A stretch of DNA of 64,000 bases, from contig NZ_JAENII010000001.1 of assembly GCF_016595525.1 (NCBI RefSeq), positions 248,001-312,000 of the forward strand, written 5' to 3'. The notes beneath the pieces were generated by a model. The model was not told the DNA's origin, made no database searches, and saw only the letters and a list, made by a program, of their open reading frames with translations. Below are positions 1 through 7,549 of the stretch, in pieces. The stretch is from Haloferula rosea (GTDB lineage Bacteria > Verrucomicrobiota > Verrucomicrobiia > Verrucomicrobiales > Akkermansiaceae). The position numbers and the translations under genes were made by a program. Within the stretch, counting starts at the first letter, position 1. Each line of letters starts with the position of its first letter.

Positions 1-73
1 CGGGAAGATCCGCAGTCTGGAGTGAAAGAATTCGAGGGCTCCGTCCAGAAACTCGTTAACGTCGTGGCGCCCT

Positions 74-634
74 ATGGCTTATTTGGATTGGATGAGTTCC
101 GCCTCCAACGTTTCTCCGCAATTTGTGACCCTCCTGACTGACCACCAGGAAGTGTTGCGGTCCTACATCATTTCCCAGATCCCCAATCACGCCGATGTGC
201 GGGATATTCTGCAGGAGGTGAATGTGGTCCTGTGTGAGAAGATGAACGATTTCAAGCTCGGCACCAATTTCGGAGCCTGGGCGTGCACCGTCGCCTACTA
301 CACGATTCTCGACTACCGGAAGAAGCAGAAGCGGGAGGGCTTCCTGGTCTTCAACGAGGACCTCTGCCAATCCCTGGCCACGCAGTCCGAAAAACGCGAA
401 CCCGCGATCCTGGAGGCCAAGAGGCGCGCCCTGCAGTTCTGCCTGGGCAAATTGTCGCCGGCTCACCGTGAGTTGATCGAGGCACGCTACGATGACGAGC
501 GTGGCGGCATGGAACAGATCGCTGCGGAAACCGGGCGGACCCGGGCGTCGCTGCGGGTCACACTTTCTCGACTGAGAACGACCCTGCGGCGCTGCATCCA
601 CAATACCCTCGCGGTGGAAGGAGGTCGGCTTTGA
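74..634 (+). CDS. ECF-type sigma-70 family RNA polymerase sigma factor
   Basis: This 186-aa protein has the two-domain layout of ECF sigma factors. A region 2 lies at about residues 15-85 (motifs such as DVRDILQEVNVVL and the GAWACTVAYYTILDYRKK stretch that corresponds to the core-binding and -10-recognition helices). A region 4 helix-turn-helix lies at about residues 120-175 (LSPAHRELIEARY, then EQIAAETGRTRASLRVTLSRLR). It looks like the Planctomycete/Verrucomicrobium ECF subgroup that is normally encoded beside FecR-like proteins, and its stop codon overlaps the TTG start of exactly such a gene. The inferred role is to switch on a surface or catabolic regulon, perhaps the sulfatase island that follows. 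The start at 74 has no clear Shine-Dalgarno; ATG 95 is a reasonable alternative. Bases 1-73 hold nothing I recognise. Confidence 0.88.
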   Translation: MAYLDWMSSASNVSPQFVTLLTDHQEVLRSYIISQIPNHADVRDILQEVNVVLCEKMNDFKLGTNFGAWACTVAYYTILDYRKKQKREGFLVFNEDLCQSLATQSEKREPAILEAKRRALQFCLGKLSPAHRELIEARYDDERGGMEQIAAETGRTRASLRVTLSRLRTTLRRCIHNTLAVEGGRL

Positions 635-2202
635 AGAGTGGAGAATTTGAACTCGCGATTTCGCGATACCTGGATGGGACGATTTCACCTGAAGAGTTCG
701 CGGAACTCGAGGAATACCTCGCGAACTCCGAGGAGGCACGAGAGCTCTATCTTGATTACGTGGATGTCCACAATGTGCTCGACCTGGAGATCTCGATGCC
801 GCGAGTGATCCATCCTGCGTTCTCAAACGTCGTGCCTGTCGAGCAGATCAGGGAGCGTCAGCAGCGTCGTTCCATGATTCAGGCCACAATGGTTGCGGCG
901 GCCGTGCTGATGTTGCTCGCGGTGGTGTTCAAGTTTGTGATCGTGCCCGATCGCCCACCGCTCCTCACCTTCGAGGTCGCGCCGGATACCATTTTTGCGG
1001 TGACCCATTCCAAGGCACGGGCGGACGGGAGTGAACCTGAAGCAGGCACACTGGACAAAGGTTCCCAGCTGAAACTCCGGCAAGGAACCGTCAAGCTCAC
1101 TCTCTCCAATGGCGTCACTTCGGTGGTTCAGGCTCCTGCCAATCTCACCCTTGTCAACGAAGACCGGATGGCCATTCGGGAGGGGGTGGCGTGGTTCCAT
1201 GTCCCTGCGAATGCTGTCGGCTTTCAAGTCACTACGCCTCGCCTGCAGATTGTCGATCTCGGGACCGAATTCGGTGTGACCTGTGCCCCGCACGCTCTGG
1301 ATCAGGTCCATCTTCTGCAAGGCAGGATCGAGGTCAGCCACCGTGTCGGGCTCAAGAACAAGGAGGTTCTCAGTGGGACCACCGCACGGATCGCAGGACC
1401 TGCCGGCCGACTCAATCCCACCCCGGTCCGTGCGGAGGATTTCATCAAGACTCTCCCGAGTTCGCTGCCTTATGTTCACATGTCTTTCGATGAGCTTGAG
1501 GGTGGAGGGCTCACTGTGGAGGGAACCCACCCCAGCGTCCCCGACATCAGGGCCCTTCTTGTGCGCCCCAAGGCGCTGGTCGGGCCATCGCTGAGCCCCG
1601 GAAAATACGGTAACGCCCTGAAACTTCATGGGGTCGGGGATTTCGTGCGCACCAACTGGCCGGGGATCTCAGGGAGCCGGCCCCGGACGGTATCCTGTTG
1701 GGTCAGGCTGCCCAAGGAGGGGGATTTCAACCCTGCCATTCCTCTCCTCGGCTGGGGGTCCATGCGCAACAACGGCAAGTGGAAGCTCCATGCCGTGCCG
1801 GATCCGGAAGTGGGTGGACGAGTGGCCCGCATTTCCCTCGGGAAAACCTGGTATTCCACGGATGACATCCGCATCGACGACGGTGGCTGGCACCATTTGG
1901 TGGCCGTTTACTACGGTGACATGCTCGAAGACGGCCGGCCCAACCTCGCCATCTACGTCGATGGGCTGCACCGAGCACTCATTCACCGTGGTGAAAGTGG
2001 AGAGCTGGAGCGTTTCAGCGAACTCTACACCATCACCGATAGCAAGGACTCGGAGCCGTTTCTGATCGGCAAGGCTTTGAGGAAACGAGGTCCCTCCTTC
2101 ACCGGGGAAATCGACGACCTGTTCATTTATGACGGTGCTCTGAGCGACGACTCGATCCGACGGCTTGCGGCCGAAGAGTCACTCGTGACCGACTCCCCGT
2201 AG
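631..2202 (+). CDS. FecR-type transmembrane anti-sigma protein with C-terminal LamG domain
   Basis: This 523-aa protein is translationally coupled to the sigma factor: TTG at 631 overlaps the TGA at 632-634, and a strong GGAGGT ribosome site ends seven bases before it. The order is a cytoplasmic N-terminal helical region (about 1-80, a putative sigma-binding ASD), one membrane helix (about 88-107, rich in A/V/L/M), a FecR domain (about 130-245, containing VTTPRLQIVDLGTEFGV), and a LamG/concanavalin-like domain (about 280-515, containing RTVSCWVRLP, GGWHHLVAVYY and GEIDDLFIYDGALSD). FecR domains relay outer signals to ECF sigma factors. The fused LamG domain could bind glycan, so the pair may be a polysaccharide-sensing switch. 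The sensing role is inference; the domain assignments rest on clear motif similarity. Confidence 0.85.
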   Translation: MKSGEFELAISRYLDGTISPEEFAELEEYLANSEEARELYLDYVDVHNVLDLEISMPRVIHPAFSNVVPVEQIRERQQRRSMIQATMVAAAVLMLLAVVFKFVIVPDRPPLLTFEVAPDTIFAVTHSKARADGSEPEAGTLDKGSQLKLRQGTVKLTLSNGVTSVVQAPANLTLVNEDRMAIREGVAWFHVPANAVGFQVTTPRLQIVDLGTEFGVTCAPHALDQVHLLQGRIEVSHRVGLKNKEVLSGTTARIAGPAGRLNPTPVRAEDFIKTLPSSLPYVHMSFDELEGGGLTVEGTHPSVPDIRALLVRPKALVGPSLSPGKYGNALKLHGVGDFVRTNWPGISGSRPRTVSCWVRLPKEGDFNPAIPLLGWGSMRNNGKWKLHAVPDPEVGGRVARISLGKTWYSTDDIRIDDGGWHHLVAVYYGDMLEDGRPNLAIYVDGLHRALIHRGESGELERFSELYTITDSKDSEPFLIGKALRKRGPSFTGEIDDLFIYDGALSDDSIRRLAAEESLVTDSP

Positions 2203-2458
2203 CCTCATCTTCAAACCCATGAACTTGAACCCATCATCCAACGCGGCCCTGCCGTCGTTTTCGGAAGGTGCGACGTCCTCGATGTCGCAACGGACGGGGA
2301 TCTTGGAAACGAGGCATCGAGCTTCGGACGGGAAACCCATTCTCAGGCCTGGTGGCCCATTGACATCATGCTCAAGCCCAATGAGCTTAAGGTTGGGCAA
2401 CTGCTCTCAAACAACCCGTGCAACGTAAAAATCCAGACAATCCGAACCCATAACCGCA

Positions 2459-5400
2459 ATGAAAAAGCATCAAACCCCGCAAACCCAATCCTCGCTCTTC
2501 GGGAGTGTCCGCTCCTCGATCGTTCTCCTCGGTCTTCTGACTCCCGTCATCGCCACCGCGGCGGATGGCACCTGGATCGGCGGCAATATCAATGGTAACT
2601 GGAGCGACACCGCCAATTGGCAAGACGGTATCGTCGGCGATGGCGCCGCCTCGGTCGTCAGTGTGACGGCCGACTACATTGGAACCGGTGGTGCAGCCAA
2701 GTCCGTCACGATTGATACCACCTCACGCACCGTGGGCGTGCTAACAATCGGTGATACCGATCCGGGAACTGCCGGCAAGATGCAGATCTTCGGGGATGGT
2801 GCCACGGATCTGACCTTCGACAACAGTGGGTCGGGTGCAGTGGTCACCAACATCGGTGGCGTCAACAATGGTCTGGTCCTGCCCATGTTCCTTCTCGACG
2901 ACCTCACCCTCAACAACAATGCGGACACCCTGATGGTCCTGGCCGATGATATCTCCGCGGGCGATGCCGGGAGCTACACGATCACCAACGCTGGAACCGG
3001 AACGGCCGAATTGCGGGTTGGGACCGGCATTGCAGATGGTGGTGGTACGGTGGCTTTCACCCAGAACAGTGCCACGTCGAATACGGCATTCTTCAACAGC
3101 GTGAACACCTACACCGGACTTACGACGATCAGTGCAGGATCGTTGAGCGTGGAGGAAGGTGGCACGCTTGGCATGGGGGATACCCTCAACGACTCGGCCC
3201 TTCTTTTCAACCGCAGCGGCGGTGAATACACCTATGCGGGCGCCATCAGCGGCATTGGAACCGTGACCCAATCAGGTGCGGGCACGGTCACGCTCTCCGG
3301 CGCCAGTACCTATACCGGCGCGACCTCGATCACCAGCGGCACGCTGGACATCACGGGGAGCTTGACCTCGGACGTCACGGTGGGCGCTGATGCGACCCTC
3401 AGTGGCGAAGGCAGCACCACGGGTGCCGTCACATTGGAAAACGCCGGTGTTTTGAGTGTCGACCCCCTCACTGCGGGGGCTTTCAGCACCACCGGCACGC
3501 TGACAACGAATGCGACCACGCTCATTGCCCTCGAGTCACTCCCTGCGGATAGCAACCCGTTTACCCTCATCAATTACGGGACCTACGTGGGAAGCGTCAC
3601 CGATTTCTTCACGGAGAACTACCGCACTTCAGGGGTGGTCGACGATTCCGCGAACAACCGTCTCACTCTTGCGATCGATGTCCAGAGCAGCAACTGGACC
3701 GGAGGCGACGCACTCGTTCCTACCTTCTGGGACGTTGGTAACGGCGAGAACTGGAGCTCTTCTGACAGCCTCTATTATGATGCCGACAGTGTCACCTTTG
3801 GCGACACCGCTGCGGGATTGGTAGAGGTCCAGTTCCCTGTGGCTCCCAACACCGTCACCTTTGCCAATACGAATGGCAATAACTATACGATCGATGACGT
3901 CACTGCCGGTTCGGAGACCATCACCACCACTTCCGGGGGCATCAATGTCACCGGAGGAGGGGATGTGACCATGAACATCAAGCTCACCGGCAATACGGAC
4001 ATCACCCACTCCGGAACCGGAACGCTCAGCCTGGGTGGCGGTGGCGCCGTGAACAATGACTTCATCGGCACGATCACTGTGGATGGTGGAGGAACGCTCA
4101 AGAACCTCCGCAATACGGACAACATCAACTCGCTCGGCGACTTCGGGAATACCTTCAGTTTCACCAATGGCAGCACCTTCGACCTGAATTCGATCGCCAA
4201 CCACCGTGACTATCAGAATTATGGAGCTGGAAGCTTCTTCTTTGGTGATGGAACAACCATCAGTAATTCTGGAAATACCTCGAATGATGCCTTTGGTGAC
4301 CAACTCGTCTTCGGGGGTGATGTCACCTTCGACGGCACCGGTCGCTTCGATATCCAAGGAACCATCGATGTCACCGGGACTGACATCACCATCACCCTCG
4401 AGAACAACGTGGGCAACGTCATCAGCGGCGACAACGGCGCCCAGTCGATCGCCGAATGGGTGGTCAACGACGGCATCCTGATTGTGAGTAATGACAATGC
4501 TTTGGGTGATAATGCGACCATCACGGTCAACCCGGGTGCCGGGTTGCGGGGGAACATTGCCACCAACCAAGTACGCACCATCCCCAACGATGTCACTCTC
4601 GCGGGTGGCCAGTTGGAATCCGGATTCCAGAACAGTGATACCTACTTTACCGGGGCAATCGATGTCACGGCAGACAGTCGGATCGTTCCCAATACCAATG
4701 ACAACGACGATCGCGAGATCCATCTGATCGGGTCCCTTACGGAGTCTGGATTGGGTGGGGATCTGACCATCGACAGCGGAACAACGGTCCTGACATCGAG
4801 CCTGGATCTCACTGGGTTCACGGGAGACTTCATTCTCGACAAGTCCCTGACGCGAAACACCGTTCTCCAAATTCAGGATGGAATCGATGTGACGCAGGAT
4901 GTGGTTGTGGTCGATGGGCCCGGATTGAAGGAGATTCATGTTACCACCGGAAACTCCGCCACCATTTCCGGGAACATCACCATCAATGATACCACCGCCG
5001 AATCCTTTGATCTGCTCGTGCAGGATGCTTCCGATACCCTGACGGTTTCCGGCGACATTTCCGGCACGGGTGGTGCAGGTCTGACCAAGACCTTGCCGGG
5101 TAGCCTGATCCTCAGTGGTCAGAATTCCTACGCTGGAAACAGTGTCATCTACAACGGCATCGTAACGCTCACGAGCAGCAGTCGCACCACGATCTACCCA
5201 ACGGTCGATGCTACGAGCAATCAGATCGATGTCCGCGGCGCGGGGGTCGTCAATGCCGACGGAGAGCTCTACTTCGACCTGAGTGCAGCCGACGCCACGG
5301 CTGGCAACAGCTGGCAGATCATCACGGGCGCTGGCACGGTGACCCCTGGTGGGACCTTCACCGTCAACAGTTCGCTGGGTGCCTTTTCGAATGCTGGGTC

Positions 5401-5944
5401 CGAGTGGACCTTGGATGACGGCAGCAACCTCTGGACCTTCGACCTGCTCACCGGAGCTCTTTCGGTGGCGACTGCCGGGACGCCGTTCGACACTTGGATG
5501 GCCCAGTTCACCACCCTTTCCGGCCCCGACACCGATCCTGGTGCGGATCCGGATGGCGACAACGTCGACAACTTCACCGAGTTCGCCTTTGACGGCAATC
5601 CGGAGGACGGTTCGAACAACGGTCGGATCCATCTTTTCACCGAGGACACGGTTCCGAATGATGTGCTGGTGCTGACCGTTGCGGTGCGTAGCGATACCGG
5701 TGCGTGGTCGGGCAGCGATGCCTTGACGGCCAGCTCGGCTCCGGATGGCGTGGACTATACGATCGAAGGGTCGCTAGATTTGCTTGCTTTCGATCAAGTC
5801 ATCTCGGAAGTCTCACCGGTTCAGGATGCCGGACTCGCTCCGCTGAGCGCTGGATACAAGTGGCAGAGCTTCAAGCTCAACGGTTCGGAAGGCTTGTCCG
5901 GCAAGGGTTTCATGCGGGCGGCTGCCGCTGAGGTGGCCGAGTGA
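2459..5944 (+). CDS. autotransporter-associated beta-strand repeat surface protein
   Basis: This is a 1161-aa secreted protein with a signal peptide at about residues 1-36 (hydrophobic SSIVLLGLLTPVIATAA). The mature part begins with a W-rich motif (GTWIGGNINGNWSDTANW) typical of Verrucomicrobial repeat proteins. The body is Gly/Thr/Asp-rich beta-helix sequence with canonical repeats of the TVTLSGASTYTGATSITSGTL kind near residues 265-300 and again near 875-905. No C-terminal outer-membrane beta-barrel is visible. Instead it ends with a segment also found in the 13075-17583 protein, including a DPDGDNVDNFTEFAF motif near residue 1035. It is probably displayed on the cell surface, where it may bind or position polysaccharide. 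Stand-alone ATG, no Shine-Dalgarno, 256 bp after the anti-sigma gene. It could be a direct target of the sigma factor (inference). Confidence 0.85.
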   Translation: MKKHQTPQTQSSLFGSVRSSIVLLGLLTPVIATAADGTWIGGNINGNWSDTANWQDGIVGDGAASVVSVTADYIGTGGAAKSVTIDTTSRTVGVLTIGDTDPGTAGKMQIFGDGATDLTFDNSGSGAVVTNIGGVNNGLVLPMFLLDDLTLNNNADTLMVLADDISAGDAGSYTITNAGTGTAELRVGTGIADGGGTVAFTQNSATSNTAFFNSVNTYTGLTTISAGSLSVEEGGTLGMGDTLNDSALLFNRSGGEYTYAGAISGIGTVTQSGAGTVTLSGASTYTGATSITSGTLDITGSLTSDVTVGADATLSGEGSTTGAVTLENAGVLSVDPLTAGAFSTTGTLTTNATTLIALESLPADSNPFTLINYGTYVGSVTDFFTENYRTSGVVDDSANNRLTLAIDVQSSNWTGGDALVPTFWDVGNGENWSSSDSLYYDADSVTFGDTAAGLVEVQFPVAPNTVTFANTNGNNYTIDDVTAGSETITTTSGGINVTGGGDVTMNIKLTGNTDITHSGTGTLSLGGGGAVNNDFIGTITVDGGGTLKNLRNTDNINSLGDFGNTFSFTNGSTFDLNSIANHRDYQNYGAGSFFFGDGTTISNSGNTSNDAFGDQLVFGGDVTFDGTGRFDIQGTIDVTGTDITITLENNVGNVISGDNGAQSIAEWVVNDGILIVSNDNALGDNATITVNPGAGLRGNIATNQVRTIPNDVTLAGGQLESGFQNSDTYFTGAIDVTADSRIVPNTNDNDDREIHLIGSLTESGLGGDLTIDSGTTVLTSSLDLTGFTGDFILDKSLTRNTVLQIQDGIDVTQDVVVVDGPGLKEIHVTTGNSATISGNITINDTTAESFDLLVQDASDTLTVSGDISGTGGAGLTKTLPGSLILSGQNSYAGNSVIYNGIVTLTSSSRTTIYPTVDATSNQIDVRGAGVVNADGELYFDLSAADATAGNSWQIITGAGTVTPGGTFTVNSSLGAFSNAGSEWTLDDGSNLWTFDLLTGALSVATAGTPFDTWMAQFTTLSGPDTDPGADPDGDNVDNFTEFAFDGNPEDGSNNGRIHLFTEDTVPNDVLVLTVAVRSDTGAWSGSDALTASSAPDGVDYTIEGSLDLLAFDQVISEVSPVQDAGLAPLSAGYKWQSFKLNGSEGLSGKGFMRAAAAEVAE

Positions 5945-5951
5945 TCCGCTG

Positions 5952-5972
5952 GGTCGGGATCGCATCCCGACC
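5952..5972 (+). terminator. perfect 9-bp hairpin after the repeat-protein gene
   Basis: GGTCGGGAT at 5952-5960 pairs with ATCCCGACC at 5964-5972 across a three-base loop, starting eight bases after the stop codon at 5944. There is no T tract after it. It could be a Rho-independent-like pause site or an RNA 3'-end stabiliser. Confidence 0.45.
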
Positions 5973-5987
5973 ATCACCGTCAATCAC

Positions 5988-6020
5988 TGGAGCCGTCACC
6001 CATCATCGGTGGCGGCTCCA
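5988..6020 (+). terminator. second strong hairpin, probable transcription end
   Basis: TGGAGCCGTCACC at 5988-6000 pairs with GGTGGCGGCTCCA at 6008-6020, a 13-bp stem with one G-T wobble and a seven-base loop. It lies 15 bases after the first hairpin. No T run follows, so it is not a textbook terminator. The rest of the gap to the next gene (6021-6281) shows no gene or repeat that I can support. Confidence 0.5.
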
Positions 6021-6281
6021 CGATCACGGTTCGGGTAGGAAGGGTAAAGTAGGTGAGGCGGGTAGCGCCTCGGTCTTGAACAGAAGAAGGCGGCATGTCG
6101 ATGGGTCCCAACAGCGTTCTCACCTGGCACCGGCTTCTCAAAAGCACTGTGGAGGGGCGTTTGGCCAACCACATTGACAAACGATGGAGAGGCTCATTGG
6201 TGGCGGTCAACCGCTTGACCAAGGGCGGCAGCGTGGAGAGAGTTGCGCTACTTGGGAAAAAGGAGTGAAACCTTAGAATTT

Positions 6282-7526
6282 ATGAATCGAATGGAAAAAT
6301 ATTCAGTGGGAATTGGTGTGGCTGGAACGAGCTTGTTCCTGTCAGCAGGGAGCGTTTCCGCCGAAGGGGACTTTGCGGATGATGTGAGCTTCATGAAGGA
6401 GCATACCCCGGTGGTGCTTTTGCAGGATGGGGACGCAGCGGTGGCGGTGGCTCCGGACTATCAGGGGCGTGTCATGACGAGCACCTATGATTTCAAGGAG
6501 GGTCCGAGCTTTGGCTGGATCAATCGGCCGGTGATCGAAAAGGGCCTGCTCTCCGATGAGGAGAAGAAGGGCAAGCTTGAAGAGCATATCTACATCTTCG
6601 GTGGCGAAGAGCGCTTCTGGCTCGGGCCGGAGGGTGGTCAGTATGCCATCTTCTTCAAACCCGGAGCCAAGTTCGAGTTCTCGGACTGGGCGACACCGCC
6701 TGTCATTGATACGGAGCCCTTTGAACTGACTGACAAGTCCGCGACATCCGCGAAGTTCAAGCACGAGGCGGAGTTGATCAACCACAGTGGCACCAAGTTT
6801 GAGATCGGAATCGAACGCACCGTGAAGCTGATCAGCAAGGAAACGGCTTCGAGTCTATTGGGCGTCGATCTCGGTGAGGGTCTGCGCATGGTCGGCTACG
6901 AAACGGACAACCGGATCACCAACACGGGTGAGGACGCGTGGAAGGCTGAAAGCGGACTGCTTTCGATCTGGTTGCTTGGAATGTACAATCCATCACCCGA
7001 GACCACGGTCGTCATTCCTTTCAAGAGTGGCTCGGAGGAGGAACTCGGCACCAAGGTGAATGATGCCTACTTCGGCAAGGTGCCACCTGAATACCTCAAG
7101 GTTGAGGATGATATCCTCTTCTTCAAGGGAGACGGAACCCATCGGGGGAAGATCGGTGTCACCGCACAACGATCCAAGGGCATTGCCGGGAGCTATGATG
7201 CCGCCGGCAAGGTGCTCAACATCGTCACCTACAACGTCCAGGATGCGCCGAACGGCTTCGTCAATTCGATGTGGGAAATCCAGAAGGAACCCTACGCCGG
7301 CGATGTCATCAACGCCTACAATGATGGATCGCCGGAGCCCGGCGCACCGCCACTGGGACCGTTCTACGAGCTGGAGACTTCTTCACCCGCCGCGGCCCTG
7401 AAGCCGGGCGAGACGATGAAGCACATCCAGCGGACCTATCACATCCAAGGGAGCGAGGCACTCCTCGACCCGCTTGCCAGGAAGCTGCTGGGAGCTGGTC
7501 TCGAGGAGATTAATTCGGCACTCTAA
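6282..7526 (+). CDS. exported DUF6786-like protein
   Basis: This 414-aa protein has a Sec signal peptide (hydrophobic GVAGTSLFLSAGSVSAEG). The sequence matches my memory of the DUF6786 family: an early segment VAVAPDYQGRVMTSTYD, then GGEERFWLGPEGGQY, later SGLLSIWLLGMYNPSPETT and NIVTYNV. Members are exported proteins of Bacteroidota, Planctomycetota and Verrucomicrobiota, often near glycosidases. The fold looks like an aldose-epimerase or galactose-mutarotase type beta-sandwich, but that is inference. It sits 23 bp before the GH116 gene, so the two are probably co-transcribed. An in-frame TTG at 6243 would lengthen it by 13 residues; ATG 6282 is preferred because the signal peptide then begins normally. 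AGGAG at 6261-6265 is rather far upstream. Confidence 0.65.
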   Translation: MNRMEKYSVGIGVAGTSLFLSAGSVSAEGDFADDVSFMKEHTPVVLLQDGDAAVAVAPDYQGRVMTSTYDFKEGPSFGWINRPVIEKGLLSDEEKKGKLEEHIYIFGGEERFWLGPEGGQYAIFFKPGAKFEFSDWATPPVIDTEPFELTDKSATSAKFKHEAELINHSGTKFEIGIERTVKLISKETASSLLGVDLGEGLRMVGYETDNRITNTGEDAWKAESGLLSIWLLGMYNPSPETTVVIPFKSGSEEELGTKVNDAYFGKVPPEYLKVEDDILFFKGDGTHRGKIGVTAQRSKGIAGSYDAAGKVLNIVTYNVQDAPNGFVNSMWEIQKEPYAGDVINAYNDGSPEPGAPPLGPFYELETSSPAAALKPGETMKHIQRTYHIQGSEALLDPLARKLLGAGLEEINSAL

Positions 7527-7549
7527 CAAAACGTCACGAGGATTCCAGA

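Noticed and set aside
3629-5632. 667-residue open frame on the - strand opposite the first repeat protein
   Set aside because: It is the mirror of a Gly/Thr/Asp-rich repeat gene, has no domain I recognise, no leader and no export signal, while the + strand has a signal peptide and family repeats.
5941-6177. 78-residue frame after the first repeat protein
   Set aside because: It runs through two strong hairpins and has no leader or homology; read as untranslated.
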